Source: Actinomycetes bacterium (GTDB lineage: Bacteria > Actinomycetota > Actinomycetes > Actinomycetales > Actinomycetaceae). Taken from it: 6,914 bases of DNA. Positions 1 to 5,498 of this stretch are shown here, in pieces (positions within the stretch are counted from its first letter, which is position 1; each line of letters begins with the position of its first letter). The notes under the pieces are model-generated. The model had not been told where the DNA came from. It did not search any database and saw nothing but the letters and a program-made list of their open reading frames with translations. The DNA is taken from contig JAFAAX010000097.1 of NCBI GenBank assembly GCA_023426345.1, positions 1 through 6,914 on the forward strand. Direction: 5' to 3'. Made by a program: the position numbers and the translations under genes.

Positions 1-245
1 TCCGTGAGGGGGCCGCGGTGGTCTGGATGGGGCGAGGAGGCCACGCGGTTCTCACGTTCACCGACGAGGCCGCCGCCCTGGCCGACGCCGCCCGCGCGCT
101 CGCCGCCGCACTGGCGGAGGGAGGGACCGCGCCGCTCACCGTCGAGACAGTCGACGGGGACCCCGTGCGCACCGCGCCTTTCGGGCGGGCGCTGCGCGAC
201 GCCGGGTTCGCGGAGACCCCGAGGGGCCTGCGGCTGTACCGGTGA
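1..245 (+). CDS. lhr: Lhr-type ATP-dependent helicase, C-terminal end only (partial, 5' end outside window)
   Basis: About 80 residues of an open frame run in from the left edge (first full codon at position 3) and end at TGA 243-245. The segment reads GRGGHAVLTF, then an alanine-rich helix, then PLTVETVDG, and ends with AGFAETPRGLRLYR. From memory, actinobacterial Lhr helicases end the same way: a RGG-x-LL(T/S)(F/W) strand, LTVEKADG, and a terminal AGF-x-x-TPRGLRLRR. Lhr proteins are very large (roughly 1500 residues) superfamily 2 DNA helicases that translocate 3' to 5' on single-stranded DNA and are linked to DNA repair; the helicase core would lie upstream of this window. A GTG at 18 could be read as the start of a 75-residue protein, but the frame is open to the edge and the residues before it fit the family, so it is an internal valine. 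The gene is convergent with the HAD phosphatase, with stop codons 3 bp apart. Identification rests on the C-terminal signature alone. Confidence 0.82.
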   Translation, partial: REGAAVVWMGRGGHAVLTFTDEAAALADAARALAAALAEGGTAPLTVETVDGDPVRTAPFGRALRDAGFAETPRGLRLYR

Positions 246-248
246 GAT

Positions 249-1073
249 TCATCCCCGGTGGGCCTCCACCAGGGGGATCAGATCCCCGATCCCGTCGTGG
301 ATCCCGAAGGGGCGGAACGGGAAGCCGATGATCTGCTCGCGCCGCGTCGATCCCGACAGCACCAGGTGCGTGCGCAGGCCGGCCTCCACGCCCGCCTGGA
401 TGTCGGTGTCCATGCGGTCCCCGACCATCGCGGCGTCCTCGGAGTGCACGCCGATGCGGTTGAGGCCGGCGCGGATCATCACGGGATTCGGCTTGCCGAC
501 GAAATACGGGGTGCGTCCGGTCGCCGCCGTGACCATGGCGGCCACGGCGCCCGTGGCCGGCAGCGTGCCCTGATCGGACGGGCCGGTGACATCGGGATTC
601 GTCGCGATGAACTTCGCCCCCGACTCGATGAGCCGGATCGCGCGCGACAGGGCGTTGAAGTCGTAGTTGCGGGTCTCGCCGAGCACCACGAACTCCGGAT
701 CCGTGTCCGTCATCACGTAGCCCGCGCCGTGAAGGGCGGTGGTCAGCCCGGCCTCGCCGATGACGAAGGCCGTGGAGTTCGGGGACTGCTGCGTGAGGAA
801 TGCCGCGGTCGCATTCGCGGAGGTCCAGATCCGCTCCTCGGGGACGTCCAGCCCGGAGTTGGCCAGACGGGCCGAGAGATCCCGGTTGGTGAAGATCGAG
901 TTGTTGGTCAGCACGAGGAACGGCAGGCCGTTGCGCTGGAGGGCGTCGAGGAACTCCTGAGCGCCGGGCAGGGCCCGATCCTCCTTGACCAGCACGCCGT
1001 CCATGTCGGACAGCCAGGCGGTGACGGGAGGCATCTGGTCCAGAGGGATTGACGCAGTCGCGATGTTCGTCAT
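249..1073 (-). CDS. HAD-IIA family phosphatase (NagD-like)
   Basis: A complete 274-residue cytoplasmic HAD-superfamily hydrolase. The four HAD motifs are visible: motif I DMDGVL with nucleophile D23 and acid/base D25; motif II at T56 in LTNNS; motif III lysine K194 in VGKPNP; motif IV GDRMDTDIQAG with D219 and D224 for Mg2+. The large cap between motifs II and III, and the NNS and GKPNP wording, mark subfamily IIA (NagD, phosphoglycolate and p-nitrophenyl phosphatase group), where 250-280 residues is typical. It should remove phosphate from small phosphorylated metabolites; the substrate cannot be read from sequence. ATG at 1073 is chosen because TAGATT lies exactly 6 nt upstream and there is no Shine-Dalgarno site, which suits a leaderless mRNA; M14 is a possible alternative start. 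It diverges from the TrmH-family gene across a 187 bp region and converges on lhr. Family call is firm, physiological role unknown. Confidence 0.93.
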   Translation of the reverse strand: MTNIATASIPLDQMPPVTAWLSDMDGVLVKEDRALPGAQEFLDALQRNGLPFLVLTNNSIFTNRDLSARLANSGLDVPEERIWTSANATAAFLTQQSPNSTAFVIGEAGLTTALHGAGYVMTDTDPEFVVLGETRNYDFNALSRAIRLIESGAKFIATNPDVTGPSDQGTLPATGAVAAMVTAATGRTPYFVGKPNPVMIRAGLNRIGVHSEDAAMVGDRMDTDIQAGVEAGLRTHLVLSGSTRREQIIGFPFRPFGIHDGIGDLIPLVEAHRG

Positions 1074-1079
1074 GCCACC

Positions 1080-1085
1080 AATCTA
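1080..1085 (-). promoter_or_regulatory. Putative -10 element of a leaderless promoter for the HAD phosphatase
   Basis: On the minus strand the sequence reads TAGATT-GGTGGC-ATG. TAGATT fits the actinobacterial TANNNT -10 pattern and sits 6 nt from the ATG, placing transcription start at or next to the A of the start codon. No purine-rich ribosome site precedes the ATG. No good -35 hexamer is visible, which is common in high-GC actinobacteria. Confidence 0.5.
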
Positions 1086-1184
1086 GAGGGCCGCGCGCCG
1101 CCGTGGAGCGCGCTGGGCGAGGTCCCGGTGCCGTGGCGGGGTCGGATGCTGTGGCAGGGCTCGGCCATCCGGTCCCCTTACTCT

Positions 1185-1204
1185 CCGCCGACCAGGGTCG
1201 GCGG
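1185..1204. repeat. 20-bp palindrome in the HAD/TrmH divergent region (operator candidate)
   Basis: CCGCCGACC-AG-GGTCGGCGG is a perfect 9-bp inverted repeat around a 2-bp centre. It lies 51-76 bp upstream of the TrmH start and over 100 bp from the HAD start. It shares the half-site CCGACC/GGTCGG with the second inverted repeat at 1227-1249. It could be a regulator-binding site or simply GC-rich stem-forming sequence; no known operator was recognised. Confidence 0.45.
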
Positions 1205-1226
1205 GGCTGACCGGGCGACCGGGCGA

Positions 1227-1249
1227 ACCGACCGGGCTCGACGGTCGGT
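1227..1249. repeat. Inverted repeat overlapping the TrmH promoter (operator candidate)
   Basis: ACCGACCG (1227-1234) and CGGTCGGT (1242-1249) are perfect 8-bp inverted copies with a 7-bp spacer. The right arm ends on the first base of the TAGGGT -10 element, and the left arm covers the place where a -35 element would sit. A protein bound here would cover the promoter. Just upstream is a tandem pair of CCGGGCGA (1211-1226). Confidence 0.45.
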
Positions 1250-1254
1250 AGGGT
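1249..1254 (+). promoter_or_regulatory. Putative -10 element of a leaderless promoter for the TrmH-family gene
   Basis: The sequence reads TAGGGT-GGCGGC-GTG. TAGGGT fits TANNNT and is exactly 6 nt from the GTG start, the same geometry as the divergent HAD gene. There is no convincing ribosome-binding site, so transcription probably starts at the G of the GTG. The -35 region around 1226-1231 does not resemble TTGACA. Confidence 0.5.
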
Positions 1255-1260
1255 GGCGGC

Positions 1261-1983
1261 GTGGAGGAGACGGGCGGCACCGAGCACGCGGGGCTTGCGG
1301 GAGGCGACGGCGTCGAGGGCGGCGACGGCGTCGGCCGGGTCGAGGGCGCCGACGACTCGCAGGACCGGCCGGGCGCTCGCGGCGAGGAGGCGGTCGGCGT
1401 CGGGCCGTGGCCCGGCCCCTGGCCGCAGGACGGGCGGCTGGATCCCGACCTGTTGGAGCGGGGGGACGCCCGCAACGTCGAGGACCGCTACCGCTACTGG
1501 ACGGTCGATGCGATCCGACGCGATGTGGCAGCGCGGGCGCTGGGCCTGGAGATCGCGGTCGAGAACCTGGGCCACGACTTCAACATCGGAGCGATTGTGC
1601 GCACCGCGAACGCGTTGGGGATCTCCGCCGTCCACATCGTGGGTCGCCGACGTTGGAACCGGCGCGGCGCCATGGTGACCGACCGTTATCTGCCGGTGGA
1701 CCATCTGGAGGACGCGCAGGCGCTGGCGGAGCACTGCCGACAGCGCGGACTGGAACTCATCGGGGTCGACAACGTGCCCGGATCGATGCCGTTGGAGGGG
1801 GCGCCGCTCCCGGCGCGGGCCTGCCTGGTGTTCGGCGAGGAGTCGAGTGGCCTGAGCCCGCAGATGAGGGCGAGGTGCTCGCGGATCCTCCACATCACCC
1901 AGCGGGGATCGACGCGGTCGATGAACGTCGGGCATGCCGCCGCCATCGCGATGTGGGCATGGGCGACCCGCGCCGCGGACTGA
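1261..1983 (+). CDS. TrmH/SpoU-family RNA 2'-O-ribose methyltransferase
   Basis: A 240-residue SPOUT-class methyltransferase, expected to methylate a ribose 2'-OH in tRNA or rRNA using S-adenosylmethionine through a deep trefoil knot. Motif 1 is at residues 108-120, NIGAIVRTANALG, with N108 and catalytic R114. Motif 2 is FGEESSGLS at 191-199. Motif 3 is STRSMNVGHAAAIAM at about 217-231, with S220 and N222. RYRYW (76-80) and VGRRRWNRRGAMVTDRY (127-143) match what I recall of the actinobacterial branch found near fba and pyrE. The GTG at 1261 follows a TAGGGT element by 6 nt, and no ATG or GTG codon lies between it and the conserved region, so this start is preferred. Residues 1 to about 46 are a low-complexity G/D/E-rich extension containing a GGDGV repeat that shows no domain. 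The aldolase gene follows 148 bp later. RNA target unknown. Confidence 0.92.
   Translation: MEETGGTEHAGLAGGDGVEGGDGVGRVEGADDSQDRPGARGEEAVGVGPWPGPWPQDGRLDPDLLERGDARNVEDRYRYWTVDAIRRDVAARALGLEIAVENLGHDFNIGAIVRTANALGISAVHIVGRRRWNRRGAMVTDRYLPVDHLEDAQALAEHCRQRGLELIGVDNVPGSMPLEGAPLPARACLVFGEESSGLSPQMRARCSRILHITQRGSTRSMNVGHAAAIAMWAWATRAAD
1303..1333 (+). repeat. Short in-frame direct repeat in the TrmH N-terminal extension
   Basis: GGCGACGGCGTCG occurs at 1303-1315 and again at 1321-1333, a period of 18 bp (six codons). It encodes the GDGV-x-G units near residues 15-26. This looks like slippage-prone low-complexity coding sequence outside the catalytic domain. Confidence 0.7.
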
Positions 1984-2004
1984 CGGCGGACGGGCCACAG
2001 CCAG

Positions 2005-2025
2005 GACAGCGGGCCGGCGGCTGTC
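2005..2025 (+). terminator. Weak hairpin after the TrmH-family gene, possible terminator
   Basis: GACAGC (2005-2010) and GCTGTC (2020-2025) pair around a 9-nt loop, 22 bp after the stop codon. An alternative pairing ACAGCC/GGCTGT (1997-2002 with 2019-2024) is also possible. No T-run follows, so termination here is uncertain and read-through toward fba is possible. Confidence 0.25.
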
Positions 2026-2065
2026 GACGGGTGTCTCAGACCCCATATCGGCGGGACCTCCGCCC

Positions 2066-2095
2066 TTCAGAGAAACAGTCGTCGTGTGGGACAAT
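2066..2095 (+). promoter_or_regulatory. Candidate promoter for the aldolase gene
   Basis: TTCAGA (2066-2071) and GACAAT (2090-2095) are separated by 18 bp and each match 4 or 5 of 6 bases of the housekeeping -35 and -10 hexamers. Transcription would begin near 2102, leaving a leader of about 30 nt that contains the Shine-Dalgarno site. A separate promoter fits the high expression expected of a glycolytic gene. Confidence 0.4.
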
Positions 2096-2120
2096 CAACG
2101 CGGACACTTTCCATTCGTCT

Positions 2121-2126
2121 AGGAGG
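2121..2126 (+). promoter_or_regulatory. Strong Shine-Dalgarno site of fba
   Basis: AGGAGG lies 5 nt before the GTG at 2132 and fixes that codon as the aldolase start. The strength contrasts with the leaderless-looking TrmH and HAD genes. Confidence 0.9.
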
Positions 2127-2131
2127 CTCCT

Positions 2132-3157
2132 GTGCCCATCGCAACCCCTGAGGTCTACAACGAGATGCTCAACCGCGCCCGGGACGGCAAGTTCGCCTAC
2201 CCGGCGATCAACGTGACGTCCTCGCAGACCCTGACCGCGGCCCTGCGCGGCTTCGCCGACGCCGAGACCGATGGCATCCTGCAGGTGTCCGTCGGCGGCG
2301 CCGAGTACTGGTCCGGCTCCTCGGTGAAGGATCGCATCGCGGGATCGCTGGCCATGGCGGCCTACGCTCGCGAGGTCGCCAAGAACTACCCCGTCAACGT
2401 GGCCCTGCACACCGATCACTGCGCCAAGCAGAATCTCGAGTCGTGGACCGAGGGCCTCATGGAACTGGAGATCGAAGAGGTCAAGGCGGGCCGCCTGCCC
2501 TGGTTCCAGTCGCACATGTGGGACGGCTCGGCCATCCCTCTGGAGGAGAACCTGGAGATCGCGAAGCGCCTGCTGCCCAAGGCCGTCGCCTCCCACACGA
2601 TCCTCGAGGTCGAGATCGGTGCGGTGGGCGGCGAGGAGGACGGCGTCGTCGGCGAGATCAACGAGAAGCTCTACACGTCCACCGCCGACGCCATCAAGAC
2701 GGTCGAGGCCCTGGGCCTGGGCGAGAAGGGCCGCTACATCACGGCCCTCACCTTCGGCAACGTGCACGGCGCCTACAAGCCGGGACACGTCAAGCTGCGC
2801 CCGGAGATCCTGGGCACCATCCAGCAGGAGGTCCAGGAGCACTACGGCCTGGACCACCGTCCGTTCGACCTGGTCATGCACGGCGGGTCGGGCTCCACCG
2901 ACGCCGAGATCGCGCTGGCCGTGGCCAACGGCGTCATCAAGATGAACGTCGACACGGACACCCAGTACGCCTTCACTCGTCCGGTCGCCGACTGGATGTA
3001 CAAGAACTACGACGGCGTCCTCAAGATCGACGGCGAGGTCGGCAACAAGAAGCAGTACGACCCGCGCGCGTGGGGCAAGGCGGGCGAGGCCGGCATGGCG
3101 GCGCGCGTCGTCGAGGCCGCGGACCGTCTGGGCTCCGTCGGCACGAAGATGAAGTGA
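2132..3157 (+). CDS. fba: Class II (zinc) fructose-bisphosphate aldolase
   Basis: A complete 341-residue enzyme that reversibly splits fructose 1,6-bisphosphate into glyceraldehyde 3-phosphate and dihydroxyacetone phosphate in cytoplasmic glycolysis and gluconeogenesis. Length agrees with actinobacterial class II enzymes (about 340-345). Visible family signatures are: AINVTSSQT near residues 25-33; ALHTDHC with D95 (proton transfer) and zinc ligand H96; LEVEIGAVGGEEDG at 158-171; FGNVHGAYKPGHVKLRPE with zinc ligand H212; MHGGSGS with zinc ligand H250 and the phosphate-binding glycine loop; and NVDTDTQYAFTRP at 272-284 with substrate-binding N272 and D274. All expected active-site residues are present. 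The start is GTG, set by AGGAGG 5 nt upstream. It appears to be its own transcription unit, with a candidate promoter at 2066-2095 and a stable hairpin after the stop. The TrmH-family gene upstream is a neighbour I recall from other actinobacteria. Confidence 0.98.
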   Translation: MPIATPEVYNEMLNRARDGKFAYPAINVTSSQTLTAALRGFADAETDGILQVSVGGAEYWSGSSVKDRIAGSLAMAAYAREVAKNYPVNVALHTDHCAKQNLESWTEGLMELEIEEVKAGRLPWFQSHMWDGSAIPLEENLEIAKRLLPKAVASHTILEVEIGAVGGEEDGVVGEINEKLYTSTADAIKTVEALGLGEKGRYITALTFGNVHGAYKPGHVKLRPEILGTIQQEVQEHYGLDHRPFDLVMHGGSGSTDAEIALAVANGVIKMNVDTDTQYAFTRPVADWMYKNYDGVLKIDGEVGNKKQYDPRAWGKAGEAGMAARVVEAADRLGSVGTKMK

Positions 3158-3183
3158 GTCGTCGGCTCGACTGACTGACGGTG

Positions 3184-3222
3184 ACGGGCCCGTCGTGGGG
3201 GAGTCCCCCGCGGCGGGCCCGT
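3184..3222 (+). terminator. Very stable hairpin downstream of fba, likely terminator
   Basis: The arms at 3184-3201 and 3205-3222 pair over 18 bp around an AGT loop, with two G-U wobbles and no mismatch. The stem begins 26 bp after the fba stop. No T-run follows, so it is not a textbook intrinsic terminator; U-poor hairpins of this kind are common after highly expressed genes in high-GC actinobacteria. It may end transcription or protect the mRNA 3' end. The outer part (3184-3193, ACGGGCCCGT) is itself palindromic. The remaining 3223-3355 stretch shows nothing I can assign. Confidence 0.7.
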
Positions 3223-3355
3223 GCCGCATCCGCCCGCGCGCCCATTCCCCCCGCATCGACGAGGGCGGCGCCCGCTCGCCGTCTCGCACAACCGCCTGAC
3301 CGCGGCCGCGTGCCGGCGGAGACGCTGAACGTCTGTGCGTCATCCCGCGGGTCCC

Positions 3356-3384
3356 AGGACACGGGCCCCGGATGCGGGCATGAT
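3356..3384 (+). promoter_or_regulatory. Candidate promoter for the 415-residue protein gene
   Basis: AGGACA (3356-3361) and CATGAT (3379-3384) are each 4 of 6 matches to TTGACA and TATAAT and are exactly 17 bp apart. Transcription would start near 3391, about 25 nt before the ATG, with the ribosome site inside the leader. Confidence 0.35.
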
Positions 3385-3402
3385 GGAGGCACACATCGAC
3401 TC

Positions 3403-3410
3403 GGGGAGGA
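3403..3410 (+). promoter_or_regulatory. Shine-Dalgarno site that fixes the start at 3416
   Basis: GGGGAGGA lies 5 nt before the ATG at 3416. The frame is open further upstream, with ATG codons at 3335 and 3380/3383, but these lack such a site, so 3416 is preferred. Confidence 0.85.
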
Positions 3411-3415
3411 TCTCC

Positions 3416-4663
3416 ATGACGACGAACCAGTGGGAGCGCGTCGAGGGCATGATCGTCGCGCGCGACCTGGATCCGGAGCGGGTCGCCGCCGACCTGGCCT
3501 CGAAGGGCGTGCTCGCCCAGTTGGAATGGTTCGAGCGGTCCCCGCAGCTGCTCGGGATCTCCGTGGCGACCGGCGTCGACGGCGCCGTCGCCACCGTGGG
3601 CGACCAGGGGGAACCGGCCTCCGGGCCGGCGCTGGCCGATCTGGCTGAGACGCTGGCCGCGGCCTTCGCCGCCGATGTGCGCCTGGGCGAGGTCGACGCC
3701 GATCATCTGCCTGCGGGCACGTCCCCGCTCACCGACCGCGCGGCCGAGGAGGAGGCCATCGACGAGGACGACGACCTCGACGTCCCGTCCGCCTCGCGCA
3801 TCGTCGAGATCGGACGGACGCCGGCGTCCTCGGTGCCGCTGCTGGCCGCCCTGGAGGGGATCGACCTGGCGGACATCGCGCTGGCGGATGGCGGGCGGGC
3901 CCTGCTCGCCGAGCTGCCCCCCGAGAGGCTCGGGTGGAACTTCGGGGAGCTGCCCCTGGTGACGCTGTCGATGTCGCGGGACGAGTTCCAGGCGTTCCTG
4001 GTGACCGATGAGCACGTCGAGCACGTCGTCACCCACAACTGGGCGATGCGGCGCCGGCTCGTGCCCGGCGCGCTGCCCGAGGCGGCCGACCTGCCGGAGG
4101 CGATCGCCGATCTGGTGGGGGACCGGCCCGAGACGGACGCGATCGCCGCGCAGGTGCCGGGCGCCGACGCCGACGCCCTGTACGCCGCGACGTCGCTGAC
4201 CGGCGCGGAGGCCGTGCGCGCGGTCGTCGACGCGTTGGCGCTGCCTGCCCGCACGGCGGATTTCCTGCTCGGCCGGGCCTACGCGGAGGACGTCCCCGGC
4301 GCGGAGATGCACCTGGCGAAGGGCATCTCCAACGCCATCGGCCGCAGCGTGGACATCATGCTCAAGGAACCGGACTCCCCGTCGTTCCCGGCCTGGGACT
4401 TCTACCACACGACGGCCATCGAGCGCCCGTGGGTCCTGCGCGTCGGCGCCTCCGTCGAGGCGGCGGCGGGCGCGACCCTGCTGGCGCTGTCGATCCACGC
4501 GCAGTCCCCGCGCTCGGGATGGACGAGGCTCGGCGGCGTGGTCGGAGGGCTCCTGGTGGTCGACTCCGTGGCGGAGATGTCCCTGATCAAGTACCTCGGC
4601 CTGCGCGCGATCCGGCGTCGTTCGCGGGCCTCGGACGGCCAGGGCGATCCGACCGCCCACTGA
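3416..4663 (+). CDS. Uncharacterised 415-residue protein with acidic linker and hydrophobic C-terminus
   Basis: I do not recognise this protein. It begins MTTNQWERVEGMIVARDL, and residues 1 to about 100 look like a small alpha/beta domain. A strongly acidic linker follows at about 109-122 (EEEAIDEDDDLD). A second region at about 125-210 contains VPLLAALEGIDLADIAL and LVTLSMSRDEFQAFLV. An alanine-rich, mostly helical part runs to about 335. Near the C-terminus two hydrophobic stretches occur, at about 341-361 (VGASVEAAAGATLLALSI) and 373-396 (GGVVGGLLVVDSVAEMSL). They are followed by the basic tail RAIRRRSR, which would favour a cytoplasmic C-terminus if they cross the membrane. The second stretch carries D383, E387 and K392, so membrane insertion is uncertain. 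There is no signal peptide and no catalytic motif I can name. The gene has its own ribosome site and a candidate promoter and is convergent with the GDPD gene. Coding status is well supported; function is unknown. Confidence 0.85.
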   Translation: MTTNQWERVEGMIVARDLDPERVAADLASKGVLAQLEWFERSPQLLGISVATGVDGAVATVGDQGEPASGPALADLAETLAAAFAADVRLGEVDADHLPAGTSPLTDRAAEEEAIDEDDDLDVPSASRIVEIGRTPASSVPLLAALEGIDLADIALADGGRALLAELPPERLGWNFGELPLVTLSMSRDEFQAFLVTDEHVEHVVTHNWAMRRRLVPGALPEAADLPEAIADLVGDRPETDAIAAQVPGADADALYAATSLTGAEAVRAVVDALALPARTADFLLGRAYAEDVPGAEMHLAKGISNAIGRSVDIMLKEPDSPSFPAWDFYHTTAIERPWVLRVGASVEAAAGATLLALSIHAQSPRSGWTRLGGVVGGLLVVDSVAEMSLIKYLGLRAIRRRSRASDGQGDPTAH

Positions 4664-4721
4664 GAGCCCTCGGCGGCGAGCCGGTCAGGAGCCCGAGAGA
4701 CAAGAGGCGAATCCGGGCGCC

Positions 4722-5498
4722 TCAGCGCTCCAGCGCCGACGCCGGGAAGTCCTGCGGCCGGTTCGTGAAGATCCCCGTGACGCCCCATCGGGCGAGCTCG
4801 CGGGCCCGGTCGAGGTCGTCGACGGTCCACACGTTGACCTCGAACCCGGCATCGAGCATCGCGGCGACCTCGGCCTCCGTGAGGCCCTGATCGTCGGGAT
4901 GGATGGCGCGGCATCCCAGCTCGGGCGCCCCGGAGCGCCAGTCGGGGCCCGGCTGGCCCGTCCGGGCGAACAACCACCCCAGGTCGATCGCGGGGCGCGC
5001 CGCGTGGAATCGGGCCAGCGCGTCGTGATCGAAGCTGGAGACCAGCAGCCGGGAGCGCGCGCCGTCCAGGGCGTCCACTGCGGCGGCGACGGCGTCGACC
5101 AGCTGCTCGCGCAGACGGGCGCCGCCCAGGCACGGCTTGATCTCGAGGTTGCCGCCCATGTGTGGGTAGCGGTTGAGGAACTCGACGACGTCGGCGAGCT
5201 CGGGGATCCGCTCGAACCGGTACGTCGGCGAGAACCACTTCCCGGCGTCGAGCCGGCGCAGGTCGGAGTACCCGAGGTCGTAGTAGCCGCCGCGTCCGTC
5301 GGTGGTGCGGTCGAGCGTCTGGTCGTGGATGATCAGCAGAGTGCCGTCGCCCATGATGTCGACGTCGAACTCGATTCTGCGGGCCCCCACCTCCATCGCC
5401 TTGACGAAGGAGCCCATCGTGTTCTCCGGCGCCAGGGAGGACGCGCCGCGGTGGGCGTAGATCCGGGGGAACTCGTGGTCGGACATGCGCGTGCTCAT
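4722..5498 (-). CDS. Glycerophosphodiester phosphodiesterase, cytoplasmic UgpQ type
   Basis: A complete 258-residue GDPD-family enzyme, expected to hydrolyse glycerophosphodiesters (deacylated phospholipid head groups) to sn-glycerol 3-phosphate and an alcohol, with divalent metal. The TIM-barrel signatures are clear: AHRGASSLAPENT with catalytic H16 and R17; IEFDVDIMGDGTLLIIHDQTL with metal ligands E43 and D45 and catalytic H58; NLEIK with E119 and K121; and a late NVWTVDD strand followed by GVTGIFTNRP. There is no signal peptide, and 240-260 residues matches cytoplasmic UgpQ-like enzymes. The ATG at 5498 overlaps the stop of the DUF4032 gene as ATGA, which implies translational coupling; consistent with this, no Shine-Dalgarno site is seen. 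M5 (ATG at 5486) is a possible alternative start. A longer open frame to 5573 exists but its added residues match the tail-coding DNA of the upstream gene in another frame. The 58 bp between this gene and the convergent one hold no convincing terminator. Confidence 0.94.
   Translation of the reverse strand: MSTRMSDHEFPRIYAHRGASSLAPENTMGSFVKAMEVGARRIEFDVDIMGDGTLLIIHDQTLDRTTDGRGGYYDLGYSDLRRLDAGKWFSPTYRFERIPELADVVEFLNRYPHMGGNLEIKPCLGGARLREQLVDAVAAAVDALDGARSRLLVSSFDHDALARFHAARPAIDLGWLFARTGQPGPDWRSGAPELGCRAIHPDDQGLTEAEVAAMLDAGFEVNVWTVDDLDRARELARWGVTGIFTNRPQDFPASALER

Noticed and set aside
136..2094. A 652-codon open frame on the minus strand across lhr, HAD and TrmH genes
   Set aside because: Low-complexity Arg/Pro/Gly/His translation, overlapping three genes with clear catalytic motifs. 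The absence of stops is expected in shifted frames at this GC content.
3335..3415. Upstream extension of the 415-residue protein to an ATG at 3335
   Set aside because: The extra 27 residues are Arg/Pro/Ala-rich, and the ATG at 3416 has a strong Shine-Dalgarno site 5 nt away, while the upstream ATGs do not.
2036..4660. An 874-codon open frame on the minus strand across fba and the 415-residue protein gene
   Set aside because: Its translation is an Arg/Gly/Asp/Val-rich product of antisense reading of high-GC codons. It spans two well-supported plus-strand genes and the hairpin after fba, and it has no recognisable domain.
4664..4721. Bidirectional terminator between the two convergent genes
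   Set aside because: Only 4-5 bp stems such as CTCG/CGAG can be drawn, with no T-run on either strand.
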